The position numbers and the translations under genes are program-made. Of a DNA stretch of 64,000 nucleotides, positions 1-11,600 are shown one piece after another. The stretch comes from Guadua angustifolia (Eukaryota > Streptophyta > Magnoliopsida > Poales > Poaceae): assembly GCA_036346375.1 (NCBI GenBank), contig CM070520.1, positions 45,031,854-45,095,853 of the forward strand, in the 5' to 3' direction. The first letter of the stretch is position 1; each line of letters opens with the position of its first letter. The notes beneath the pieces were generated by a model that did not search any database, was not told the DNA's origin, and worked only from the letters and a program-made list of their open reading frames with translations.

Positions 1-59
1 GTACTAGGATAGTTTGCGTGGCGTATCGCCAAGTCGTTGTTCTTTTCGTAAAAATAATT

Positions 60-820
60 TTGTTTGTGTTTCATCGGTGTTTTTTTAAAATCATCGAGGA
101 AACACGCGAAACGGTTGAAAGAATACAAATGCATCCGCGTTTGTGCTAAATTGAAAGGTCTTTTTGTGAAAAATAACCGGAATGATCCAAACAGCACTGC
201 GTTTTTTGGTATTTATTTAGGGTTCCTTCACGAAAGATTCACGATTTTTCTGAACTAGAAGGTCCTCTTCATAAAAAAAACCGTGGGATGAACCTACACG
301 TTATTACGTATTTTTTGAGAGACCTGCACATGAAAAGGAAAAAATGAGCTGAGCCGAGCTGGCTATGCATTTTTTTATGGAAACCGTTTCGTTTTTTTCA
401 TCGTGTTTTTTTTAAATCATCGAGGAAACGCGAGAGACGGTTAAAAGGACACAAGTGCATCCGCGATTGTGCTAGCCGAGCCAAGCCGGCCGTGCATTTT
501 TTTGGCGGAAACAATATCTTTTTTTTCGTCGGCTAATTTTTTTAAATCGTCGGGGAAACACCAGAAACAGTTGAAAGGACACAAGTGCACCCACGATGCG
601 CTAAACCGAAAGGTCCTTTTCATGTAAAATAAACGGAATGATCCAAACGGCACTACCTTTTTTTTGGTATCTATCTAGGGTCCTCTCACGAAAGATCTGC
701 ATTTTTTTTGAACCAGAAGGTCCTCTTCGTTAAAAATCGTGAATAGGACCTATACGTAATTATGAATTTTTCCAAGGACCTAAATGCAAAAAAATTTTGA
801 GCTGCACTGCCGGGCGTTTG
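60..820. repeat. Diverged tandem repeat, about three copies
   Basis: Three imperfect copies of the same block follow one another, beginning near 62, 385 and 520. Shared landmarks are a T-run followed by aaatcatcgaggaaac, then acggttgaaagga, then acaagtgcatccgcg, then gaaaggtccttttc and ggaatgatccaaac. The first and third copies extend further (aaggtcctcttc, acctacacgt); the middle one is short. No open frame of interest covers the block. This is directly visible; which repeat family it belongs to is unknown to me. The sequence starts inside the repeat, so the array may extend to the left. Confidence 0.7.
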
Positions 821-1287
821 GCTCAAATCAACGGGAGAGCGAGATTTCTCCCGGAAATAGAAGAGGTATGATTAGGTTGTACACCGGAATGAGAAGCAAA
901 ATTGGTATATCTGGAAACAGGTATATGAAAACTGCAAACAAGTGAGCTCCTGGATCTACGTACCGATCTCCTGGACCAGGATCAAAATTTCGGCAAAATT
1001 TTGCGAAATTTTGGCGAAATCTTAGATTTTGGACCCCTCCAAAATTCATAATCCAATCGAAATAAAAAAAATCAAATTGCTATAGTATTTTAGAAATCTT
1101 AGGGAAATTTCGATCAATTTCGCCGAGATTTCAGATATTTTGACCGAAATTTACATTGTTTGGACCGGATTTCATTTGGTTTGGACCGGATTTGGCACTG
1201 TTTTTTTGACAACTACAATACCATTTTGTAAGGAATACATATAAACATTTTACAATTGAAACACAAAACTGACTATAGCTCATTTGG
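821..1287. other. AT-rich non-coding stretch with aaatttcg motifs
   Basis: No gene seen. Short purine/pyrimidine phrases such as gaaattttggcgaaatct and gtttggaccggattt recur. Similar phrases reappear at 53410-53620 and 54780-54840, suggesting a shared old repeat. The small open frames here have no recognisable domains. Confidence 0.45.
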
Positions 1288-1290
1288 TTA

Positions 1291-1584
1291 GGGCATGTAC
1301 AATGGTATAGACGGCAACTGTCTATAATACATCTCCATATCATCTACAGACAGCACTAAAAATAACTCATACAATGAATTGTCTACATAGTTGTCTATAA
1401 TGGTCTCTTATTCAATTAACAGACTATCTATACAATGGTATACAAAATATAAAGCTGTCTATAAAACTGTCTATTAAATAGTAGACAACAGCTTTCTCTC
1501 TTTTTCTTCTATCTTCTCCACATTACTTAAAATCCTACGTGACATCTCTTACAAACTGCTGAGTGTGAACCATTGTATATGCCC
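1291..1584. mobile_element. Tourist-like (PIF/Harbinger) MITE, complete
   Basis: A 294-bp non-coding element bounded by 16-bp terminal inverted repeats: gggcatgtacaatggt at 1291 and its near-perfect inverse accattgtatatgccc ending at 1584 (one mismatch). It is flanked by the direct 3-bp duplication TTA (1288-1290 and 1585-1587), as expected for PIF/Harbinger-related MITEs. The interior is rich in repeated tctata/agacaac phrases (gtctataatac, actgtctattaaat). It has no coding capacity and would need a transposase supplied elsewhere. Confidence 0.85.
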
Positions 1585-1587
1585 TTA

Positions 1588-2094
1588 GAGCTCACAGAGA
1601 GCATGTATGAGGTCGCTGGTTCAACACCCAGAAGTAGCTTATTCGGTGCCAGTTTTTGTAGTATGATTCCCAAGGTGAAAACTTCAATGCTGAGACCTGA
1701 GAGTAGGGTTCGCAAAACCATGGTAAATCACCAGTTTAATGCAGTTTTCGAGTGTACCACTGCGCTCCGGAAGTTAAACCGTGCAGTAAACGGGTAAATT
1801 TAAAATTCAAATTCAAAAATTTCACAAAATTTAGAAAAAATTTATTCAAAAATTTCCTAAATTAGTATGAAATTTCTAATATGAAATTTCTTTTAAAATT
1901 TCTTATATTAAATCGCGCACCTCTGATATGAAATTTCTTTTAAAAACACAGTTTAGAGATATTTTTGAGCCATTTGAAATCTTAAAAATGGAAAAACAAA
2001 AAAGAAAAGAAAATGTGGCCTGTGGGCTTTCAGCCCATAGGCCAAAATGGCTGCGGGCTAGCTAGCCAAGCCAGCCCATCTCGGCCCGCCCCCG
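1588..2094. other. Intergenic AT-rich flank of CACTA-1
   Basis: No gene recognised. 1795-1990 is a run of aaatttc-rich sequence. 2015-2094 changes abruptly to GC-rich sequence with self-similar phrases (tgggctttcagcccatagg, cgggctagctagccaag). The last three bases, ccg (2092-2094), are the left copy of the CACTA-1 target duplication. Confidence 0.5.
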
Positions 2095-2360
2095 CACTAC
2101 AGGAATCGTGAAAATTTTCATCGGCCAATTTAACTTCGTCGGCGTTTAAGAAAACCGACGACATTTAATTTATTTTCGACGGACCAAAATCAACCGACGA
2201 AAGTTATGCTTTAAATTTAAATAGAAACATATACTGTGATTTAAAGTTAATTAACTTTCGTCGGCGACAAAAACCCACAAAAATAAACCCCGAATTAGGG
2301 TTTCGTGGCGGCTCTAATTTTCGTCGGTTGGGCTATGGCCGACGAAAATTACGTTTCTTT
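2095..2360. repeat. CACTA-1 left TIR and subterminal repeats
   Basis: After the TIR come at least six copies, in both orientations, of a motif close to ccgacgaaaatt: for example aacttcgtcggcg near 2131, aaccgacgacattt near 2153, aaccgacgaaagtt near 2190, taactttcgtcggcg near 2250, attttcgtcggttgg near 2317 and gccgacgaaaatta near 2338. In En/Spm such motifs bind the TNPA-type protein, so these are probably transposase-binding sites; the binding itself is inference. Confidence 0.8.
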
Positions 2361-2369
2361 CGTCTGCTG

Positions 2370-2702
2370 AATGAAACCCACAAAAATAGCAGGACTTATT
2401 CACCTCCAGCTCGGCTGGGCTCGGCCATTTCTTCACGCGTTTCACTCCCGCGCTCATCTCCCATGCCTGCCGCCCTTCATGCAGCCCGCCGCTTGCCGCG
2501 CCACTTGCCGCCGCCCGTGCCGCCGCCGCCGCCTCCGACCCTCTTGCCTTGCGCCGCCGCCCGCCCATGCCGCCGCAACGCCGCCGCCTGCTGCCGCCGA
2601 CGCCGCCGCCCTCGCTGCGACGCCGCCCGTCACCGTAGCCGCCAAGCCTGCCGCCGTCGCCCTCTCAGTGCCGTGCTTCCTCTCGCCTACAATTTTTGTT
2701 AA
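2370..2702 (+). other. GC-rich leader-like segment of CACTA-1
   Basis: A sharply GC-rich stretch (about 2410-2690) dominated by gccgccgcc-type runs lies just inside the left end of the element. Several overlapping frames are open on both strands and encode Ala/Arg/Pro-rich low-complexity peptides, so no frame is convincing as protein. The likeliest reading is the first, possibly non-coding, exon of the element's transcript, or captured CpG-rich host promoter or first-exon DNA. The segment is followed by AT-rich intron-like sequence to 4025. Confidence 0.35.
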
Positions 2703-4025
2703 TCCAAGAATTTTTATGGTGTGTATTTTGCATGTGGAAGCTGGTTCTTTTGCTCCAAATGCTTGACCACAGAATGTGTCGAGTGCACTGCTAAGTCCAA
2801 TCTACCACAGAAAGAATATAGTGTTATAGTTCAATAATGAAGAACAGAAATTACATATGTCCCTATCTTTTGTACATTGATATAAACTATCTGTAGTTTT
2901 CTTTGTTATGTAAAAACCAACTCATGTCATATCCTTGCATTCCAATTGCAAGCAGATTGCGCAAACCCTGATATTTCTCAAAAGAAAGTGGGGCAATCAA
3001 ATTGTTGCATGGCAGATCGGAATCTTTTTCACTACATACACTTGAAATAATAAAAAGGATCATATTTACCTGGAAATATCACATATTAGCTACCATGTAA
3101 AACTAATAAAAGTGAAGTTTTAAAAGATTCTAGCTTTATTTAGTAAGACGCAGAATGAAAGAACACTGTACCACTATAACTCTCATGCAACAGCTAGACA
3201 GCATCCTACTAAACCTTTAAAGTATAAGAATATTATGCTGACCTTATTTGCTGAAAAGCTAAGCATAAGATTTTTTGAAAAAAAGTAGATTTTTTGAACA
3301 GCAGATATGGATGCTAACAAAGCAAAGTAATCAAAATTACAGGTAAAATATTTTTTGAAAAAAAGTAGCTTTGTACAGATCACTTGTTAATTACAACACC
3401 CTGGAAATATAACACCATGGTCTCACGATTAATGAGACAATCACATAAATCTTTAGAACAGAGCACCAAAATATTACTCCGGCTCCTGCATGAAAATATA
3501 CAGATCGATTGACTAACACAAAATGTTTAGAATTTCATTGATTCTTATTGATTGACATGATAAAAAACATGTGTTGAATGATATGTTTAAGTAGACTTAC
3601 CATTTAGTGCTGAAAGTCTGAAACTTTTACCATCATGGTTGTTTTACCTCAAACATGTATATACTAAATAGTATTTCAACGTTGGGCTATATCCAGGCAA
3701 AATGATGTCCATTGGAGAACTACTATGTGTAGAATACAGCATTGGAATGCATTCTGCTGAAAACTTATTATTGTTTTCCTATAGTGATTTCTCACATCCT
3801 ATTATAGAGCAGTCAGCGGCTCAGTGGATAAAATTGTATCCTTACTGACTAAAGGATTGTAGCTAGGTATAAGTTTTACTGCTCTCACAAACTGCTTTCT
3901 TGCCTTAATGTTCCTGTTCGAAGGTCTTTTCTATTCTTAGACTACATTTGTATATGCCTCTCCTTTTTTTTTCTTGTGATTGTTGCCTTTTGAGTAAATT
4001 CAACTCATCTTAGTTATTTGAACAG
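2703..4025. other. Intron-like sequence before the captured helicase exon
   Basis: AT-rich sequence without a convincing gene. The part just before 4026 has a pyrimidine-rich tract and ends ttatttgaacag, a plausible 3' splice site, so at least the right part is probably host intron captured with the helicase exon. A 51-codon minus-strand open stretch around 2890-3050 looks vaguely leucine-rich but could not be assigned. Confidence 0.4.
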
Positions 4026-4115
4026 ACAGTCGCATCAAGAGTTGCTGAAGAAGTAGGTGTGAAACTTGGCGAGGAAGTTGGTTGTACAATCCGATTTGAA
4101 GATCAAACAAATCCG
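4026..4115 (+). pseudogene. Captured exon of a DEAH-box RNA helicase
   Basis: A 90-bp stretch bounded by a clean 3' splice site (tttgaacag before 4026) and 5' splice site (gtatga at 4116) encodes exactly 30 in-frame residues, including TVASRVAEEVGVKLGEEVG and TIRFEDQTNP. This is the region just after the QPRR motif of DEAH-box helicases of the DHX8/15/16/35 group. TVASRVAEEVG followed by IRFED is characteristic; DHX35-like is my best guess from the QTNP ending. Neither ATP-binding nor helicase motifs are nearby, so it is one exon only and cannot work as a helicase. It lies in the element's sense orientation, upstream of TNP2, and could be spliced into element transcripts. Capture by the CACTA element is inference from its position. 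Confidence 0.8.
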
Positions 4116-5120
4116 GTATGATCAAGTTTTCCCGCCTGTACAGTTTTTCTCTCTCCTGAATTCTGCTATACGAATCATGCTGTGGAAATCAAACTTCGTA
4201 TGCTTTGAGGAGTGTTCCAGAATGAAAAAAAACATCACTATTAGCTTCAATAGCAGTACAGGGAGATGTATGAAAACAAATAAGCAAGGGTTAAAGTAAG
4301 CCATATATCTTACCGAGACGAATGCTGATCTAAGCGCTTTACAATCATGAAACTGCTTCAAGAACGCAATCTGCAATGTATGTGAATCAAACCTTCTTGG
4401 TAAAGTTGTAGAACAGTGGCACGCTAAACGAAGACAGTTCAAACCTTAAGGATGCTTCAGAAACCCCACAAGTATTGCAATAAGAAGTATCACATCCTAT
4501 GCAAAGGGGGGATATTAACTCTCATAGGAGGAAAACTATAAGAAAGAAAAAAGATCCATGCATGCAGATGCAACTGATTACTTATGTTGTTATTCTTTGG
4601 AACTACATTGGCTTTGTCACCAAAACAATGGGAGGGGTTGCAAATCACCAAATTTTATTTTGAGATGAACATGTCTTCCATAGTGAGTCTGTATGTCACA
4701 TAGGTAATAATTGTTTTCCTTTCCAAATTACGCTGTTAGTGTCACGAAACCTATGTGTTACCCGTTCCGGACCGGCATGCCACACATGCGCCACACATGT
4801 GAGATGTGCTGGTCCGGAATTGTCCCTTTTTTGGACAGCCTCGGAGTGACCGATAGAGCATGGTATTTATGACGAGCCACGGTGTCCGAACGAGATTTCG
4901 ACGGCATAACCCTGATGTTCTCCGCTGCACCATATCCGGGCGTGCAGATGGAGAACAATGAGCATGCTCTTTTTCGGACCCTCAGGTAAATCATAAATCC
5001 GTCTCTGTCGGCCACTCTTGGTGGGTTTAGGACATATCCTTACCTATAGATGTAGGGCCATGATATATATAGGAACAAAAAAACTCATGATTACACTTGC
5101 TTTAATCTATAGCCTCAAGG
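4116..5120 (+). other. Intron-like sequence and TNP2 leader
   Basis: 4116-4735 is AT-rich and probably continues the captured helicase intron. 4740-5120 is GC-balanced, contains ccggaccggcatgcc and tggtccgga phrases, and leads into the TNP2 start at 5121. It is probably the 5' leader and promoter of the transposase gene. No separate gene was identified. Confidence 0.4.
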
Positions 5121-8100
5121 ATGGGTGACGATCGGCGATGGATGTATGATGGTTGGGATAAGAGTGGGGCTCACTCAGGATGAGTGGGTGGCCATGACTA
5201 CGGCTTTGTGAACCGTATGTTCTCTTTGTCTAGTACCGATAAGGTGAGGTGCCCATGTGGCAAGTGCCAAAATTTGTCCAAACATGACAAGACAAAGGTG
5301 ACGCTAGACCTTTGTCGGCACGGTTTCATGCCAAGCTATGAGCTGTGGGTGCACCACGGCGAGTCATTCTCTCAAGCTGAAGTAGAAGAGGTAGATGATG
5401 ATAGGGCGGGTGATGATAGGATGGACGAGATGCTTGAAGCTATACGGCCGGAGTTCGAACTACATTCCGAGGATCCGCCTACACCGGAGGTTGAAAGGTT
5501 CTTCGAGGCCCTCAAAGCTTCGGAAGAGCCGTTGCACGAACTAACAGAAGTGACCCTCCTAGCTTTTGTGACACGGCTCATGGCCATTAAGTCAAAGTTT
5601 GCCTTCTCGAATAATTGTTACAACGAGCTCTCCAACTTGATCAGTGATGTGCTTCCGAAGCCTCATAACATGCCCAAAGACATGTACCATGCCAAGAGAT
5701 TGGTTTCTACTCTCGGTATGAAATATGAGAAGATTGATGTGTGCAAAGACAATTGCATGCTTTTCTGGAAAGAGCATAAGAATGAGAAGAAGTGCTTAAA
5801 GTGTGGCAAACCGAGGTACGTCGAGGTCGTAAATGAAGACGGTGCAAATGTGATGACCGATGTTGCACATAAGCAACCGTTACATGCCGATTACAATCAT
5901 GGGTCAAACGGCTATTTCTCTCAAAGAGAACCGCTAGGCACATGAGGTGGCACAAGGAAGGTGTGCGTGAGAACGACGGAGTGATGGTGCACCGTCGATG
6001 GTGAGGCATGGAGGGCTCTAGACGGATTGACGCAGACTTCGCGATGAGAGAAATGTTCACATTGGGTTGGCGACCGATGGCTTCACACCTTTCGGCCAAT
6101 CCGCGGCCTCCTACTCTTGTTGGCCCGTCTTTGCTGTTCCGTATAACCTTCCACCTGCTCTTTGCATGAAATATGAGTTTATGTTCTTATGTCTTATCAT
6201 ACCTGGCCCGCAACATCCTGGGACACGCCTCAACGTGATGCTGAAACCCTTAATCGAAGAGTTGAAACAGCTGTGGACGGGAGTTAAAGCGTACGACTCT
6301 TACAAGAAGAAGAAATTCAACCTTCGAGTTGCATATTTATGGTCCGTTCATGATTTCCCGGCCTATGGTATTTTTGCTGGATGGAGCTGCCATGGAAATT
6401 TGACCTATCCGATCTGTGGTTCGAACACCGATTGTTTCTGCCTAGCTTTTGGTGGAAAGATCAGCTACTTCGATTGCCATAGATGTTTCTTGCCCCAGAG
6501 ACACATCTTTAGACGGCAGAAGAACGCTTTTAGGAAGAACACCATTGTCACAAAGGGACCGCCAAGCGTCTAAGCGGGCTAGAAATTGCCGATAAGTGAG
6601 TAAACCGTCCCAAAAGCGGATGCGATGGGTTCAAAGGTTTTGGAGTGGAGCACAACCGGACTCACATATCTGGAATATGGGAGCTCCCTATGCCAAGGCG
6701 TTGATTCTGATGCACAACATTGACGTCATGCACCGAGAACGTAATGTTTCTGAAAGCATCATAAGCACGTGCATGGATATGACGGACAAAACAAAAGATA
6801 ACCTCAAGGCCCGAAGAGACTTAGCAGAGATTTGTAACCGTCTAACCCTTGAGCTCACCGAAAGTGGTAGTAAGCCACGCTCCCATTTTGTCTTAAACCT
6901 AAAGATAAGAAAGAAGTGCCGAGGTGGATGAAAAACTGAAATTCCCGATGGTTATCTTGTGGGCTTGAGAAGGGCCGTGAATGTGAAGACAGGGGAAGCT
7001 AAATGGGTTGAAGAGCCATGATTACCACATAATAATGGAAAGACTCACACTGTAATGTTTCATGGATACCTTAATGATGATGTGTGGAAGGTGCTAGGTG
7101 AGCTAAGTTATTTCTATAGACAACTCTGTGCTAAAGAAATCACGAAGGAGATGATGGAGATGTTGGAGAAAGAGATACGGTGCTTGTATGTAAGATGGAA
7201 AAATATTCCCTCCGGGGTTCTTCAATCCAATGCAACATCTCCTTGTTCATCTTCCATATGAAGCTAAGGTAGGTGGCTCGTGCAATATAGGTGGATGTAT
7301 CACATTGAAAGGGCCCTCAAGAAGCTTAGAGCTATGGTTGGCAACAAGGCAAGAGTTGAAGGGTGCATCGCGAAGCATTTTCAATTAAGGAGATAGCATA
7401 ATTCTCGAGTGTATATTTTGCGACGAACACAATGTCAATGCTCCTACGATGCGGTACAATGTCGATGAAAAACCACCTTGCGGTGACCTCAAACTGTTTC
7501 AATGGAGGGCACAACTGCTTGTGGTACACGGCCTACTATTATACTCGGAAGAACGGAAGGTCGCTTTGCCCTACATGTACACCAATATGGATGAGATGGA
7601 ACAGTATTTCACGTAAGTGTTGTCTGTGTAATTATCTCTTTGTTCATGCTGTTATAGATCTAATTCATTTACGTTCTCGTACAGTGAGTTCGATAAGCAA
7701 AACTAGACTTCTAGGCAGCAACCTACGAGCAAGCAACTAAATACGATGCGACGGGATGGAATAAATGGAGGCCAAATTTCATCACTTGGTTCGAGATCAT
7801 GTACAATCTTCTCGTGATATGTTATTCTATTATGTTACGCTTCAATAGTGTATATCCTTATAATGTCATGTCCTTATAATGCGGTGCGTGAAAGACGCAG
7901 CGTCCATCGAGACTTGCGCGACTATCTTCTGGAAGGGTGGCTATTAAAAGCTATGGCGTTACGATGTCAATGGGTTCCTTCCGCTCACCAACTGTGAAGG
8001 GTCTTCCTCTTGCATCCACAACTAATACTGGAGTTGTGACTAGGGCAATCGATGCACAAGGGCGGGAAACTAATTATTATGGAATCATTCAAAACATCCT

Positions 8101-8603
8101 CAAGTTTAGTTTTGCAGGGGACAAGAAACTGAAAGTAGTCTTCTTTGATTGTGAATGGTTCGATAACAATAAAGGGACTCGACAAAACCAGTATGGCATG
8201 GTGGAAGTGAAACACAACGATAGGCTTAAGGGCTACGACAATTTTATCCTTGCACACCAAGTTGAGCAGGTCTATTATATGCCATATCCGTGCACAAAGT
8301 TGGCTGCTTGGTGGGTAGTATACAAAGCGAATCCCCGTGAACGGTTATATACTCCTGGTGATGCCGGGTTATCGTGATAGTCAGCTGGAGGCCGAGGAGG
8401 TTGATGAGGTTTACCAAGATGAAGAATTGCCAAGCTCTTTTGTTATCGAGCCTGGTTTAGGACTCGATTCCTTAGTTGGAGACCGTGACGATGTAATTGT
8501 TCCCGAGAAACGAAAACGACAGCCAGTGAAGAAAAAATTTACGTGGCAGTCTTTATGTAAAGGAGACTACTTGATCGTGATCTTGATGAATTTTGACAAG
8601 TAA
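5121..8603 (+). pseudogene. TNP2-type CACTA transposase, CACTA-1 (frameshifted)
   Basis: The translation follows the standard grass TNP2 layout. It starts at ATG 5121 (MGDDRRWMYDGWDKSG), where an immediate frameshift separates the first 20 codons from the next frame. A transposase-associated domain with CPCGKCQN and LCRHGFMPSYELWVHHGE follows (5200-5360), then an acidic linker and a zinc-like CLKCGKPRY region (about 5795). The Transposase_21 catalytic core is next (about 6150-6560, PGPQHPGTRLNVMLKPLIEE, then NFNLRVAYLWSVHDFPAYG-like sequence), then an HNIDVMHRERNVSES segment (about 6714), a DUF4218 region (7055-7400) and a DUF4216 region (about 7940-8340, VVFFDCEWFDNN and GYDNFILAHQVEQVYY). 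The end is taa near 8601. At least six frame changes or stops interrupt it (around 5180, 5945, 6570, 6930, 7260, 8370). In an intact relative this enzyme cuts and joins the transposon ends in the nucleus. Confidence 0.88.
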
Positions 8604-8698
8604 ACATTAATTTATAGTTCTTATTTTGTTCAGCTATTATTTTGTCCATTTATTATTATGTTCATGTATTAATACCTTGTACTTGTTTCTTCAACAGG

Positions 8699-11600
8699 AT
8701 GTCACGCAAGGTCAAGCAAACGGCGAAGGGCTTCCTCGTTGTTCGAGCAAGATGCTACCCGTCGGCAATGAGAGTCTCTTTTCGTAGGCGATGAGTTCAG
8801 AAGCCAAAGACGCCAGACTTGTTGAGACACGTCTTGGCGGAATTGTAGGGACGACCGATCGCACTTCAAAGAACCGAGGTACCTAGCATTTCATATCTAC
8901 TAATCTCTTATATGTACCTAGCATTTCATATGTACTTATCTCTTATATAATTTCGCAGGATGACACAAATACGGAGGAAGAAGTGGCGGTGCAGATGCTG
9001 AATCAAACCGACGAGGAAATGGAGCACTAGGTGGATGAGGAGCACCGGGAGGATGTGGAGGACCAGGAGGATTCGGCTGAAGGTTCTAGTGTATTGCAGA
9101 GGCGGACTAGGAGGAGCCATCTTGTCGCCCTCCTCCGGTGCCATGCAGAGAGGACAAGATTGTGATCGCACCGGTTGGCGATAGGTGAGAACATTTATTT
9201 ATGTTTGTTTTATGTTGTTTACTTTAGAACTAGATCTATAGAGTTTATGTTTCTTGCAGCTCATGGGATGACACAGGTTTCGACGGCAGAGGACACCATA
9301 GGCAGGTTAATGCCGTACTGGGTAACCTCTGTCGTTTGCACTACCCGGGATTGGTGATTAACAAAGCTGGTGAGAGCATTCCTGCCACAAGTTGGAAGCA
9401 TTACAAGCTATCTCCTGATGTGAACCATGTAAATGCTCAGGGAGCAGTGTGGAATGACTTTTGGGTAAGATTCTCTATAACAATTTATAGTAACAGTTGA
9501 GTTTATAGTTGGCAAATCTAACAAAATCAATTGGCAATGTTGTACTCCATGTTGCTTTGTAGTACAAAACTGAAAAACTTAATCTAACAAAACAAATCTG
9601 GTGGGGCTTCTAAGAAAGAAATAACACAGATATGTGGAGATGTGCTACTCTCATAAAGAACTACAGCAAAAAAGAGCCAAAAGATATGCAGCATCCACAT
9701 CTTTTGAAAATATATAGAGTCATAACAGATTCATCCAAGCCATATGGAACCCAACTTCTCTAAACATCCTGATAAAAATGTTAATTGGAGCATAGTTACC
9801 AGTACAGATAATTAACCTAACAACTGATGAGTTCACAGAAGCAATTGCAGCACATGAATGACTACTATAGTACTTCTTTCATATTCATTGACTAAATACA
9901 AAAACATGGAACACTTTTGTGTGTTCTCCTTAAAAAAACCACTGACAACACATGTAACAAGAATATCAAAACCAGTAGGGATAACATCCAAATTTATGGT
10001 TATTAGCTCTTCAACCAGAACTCCATTGACCATGTTGCTGCTTCATGCACTCTCATGGTTTCTCTATTGCTCAAGCAACAGAGCCTGTGGTAAACATCAA
10101 TTGTGAAGCCTGAACAAAATTAAAAAACGTTGCATGAACTCCCTACCTAGCAGAACCAGAACTTTTACCATTGCATAAACTCCCTAGCTAGCAGAACCAG
10201 AATTTCTATCAGAAGCCTAAAGTCCAAACCACAACATTTAGTGAGCAAACATTTTTTATTAACTTAAAAGAGTTAATTCAGTCAGCACTTGACTTAAAAG
10301 TGTTGCATGTGTGCAGGTGTAATACTTTTTCTCATTGTGCCTGAATATACTTGTCCCAAAACCCTTCACCAGACAGAGTAATCAAAGCAAGAAAACAACC
10401 TGAACTACAATTTGAAGTCTTAAACTACAATTGGCCTAGGCAATAACAACACTACGTTTGAAGTCCGAAACATACAAAACTAGGCAATAATATGTGGAAA
10501 TGCGTACATAACCTGAAATGCAGTTTCAAGTCTCATCCACATTAGGCCTAGGCAATAAAAAACAAACAAGCCTTAAGTCTGAACCAAAGGAACTAGCTTA
10601 TATTTAGAAGATTGAAATGTGTACTTCACAGCCTAGGGAATAACATGTTGACACAAAAAATAAGATATTTACAGTTTACGTAAATTTACAGTTTACGTTA
10701 CCATATTTACTGATTGGATGATTTTGAGTCATGAAATTGTTGAGTTCTATAATTTTGTAATAACAATTCTTAAATTTGACATTGCAGAAACGTTACCGTT
10801 TGGCTGATCCTGCCGAATTGGGCCACGCGACTAATGTGTTCCATGCCAATGCAACGAAGGTAGTCAGGGATGCATTCTCCAATGCCCGGATTCAAGCAAC
10901 AAATATGTACTTGAAGGGCATAGGGCGTCGAACGGTCAAGTTTCGGTCAGCTTCGGAAACTTACTTGACCGAAGAACAGTATGGGCAGGTAACGCATATT
11001 AGGGTTCATGGTCATTAGGTTGTGATGTTAATATTGTTTTGATGTATAAACACATGTGTGCAGGTCATGCTTCCGTGGATGGAAGACCATCCAAATGCTT
11101 ACCAGGCTCTTTGTCAGCGATGGGCTTCTCCTGAATGGATCGCGAAGTCAAGGAAGCACAGAGCCTGCAGAGGCGAAGGCGGAGGCCATACGTATGGTGG
11201 TGATGGACACATCCGTATGGCTAAACGCATGGTAAGACAGGTCGTACAAAATATTTGCAAGAACATATTCACAAGTATATGTATGCCACTAACCCCTAGC
11301 TACAGGAGGCTCAAACTGGTGTTCAGCCGAGTGACATCGATGTTTATGTGCGAGGTCATAAGGGACGAGACCCATCACACCCCGAGCAGTTGTGCACTCA
11401 GGTGGCCTCAGATCGACTGGTGAGTTATCCACAATTTTCATTGAGTTCTCATCAACTTTCGAGCTCTAAGTTGTATGGTTCGCTCCTGCAGGAGAGCTAT
11501 GGGCAGGAAATGGTCAGGCGTCATGGTGAAGGCTACGATTGGTGGAAGGAACCTATTGATGGCGTGGCCGTGCATGCTACCGGAGGCGGAAAGAGCCATG

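Noticed and set aside
2328..2766. Overlapping plus- and minus-strand frames in GC-rich DNA (Ala/Arg/Pro-rich)
   Set aside because: All frames are low-complexity products of gcc/ccg runs and none has a domain; kept only as a leader-like segment.
2890..3050. Minus-strand stretch reading in part APLSFEKYQGLRNLLAIG, vaguely like a leucine-rich repeat
   Set aside because: Only about 50 codons, with no second repeat and no clear splice site; similarity not strong enough to claim a captured gene.
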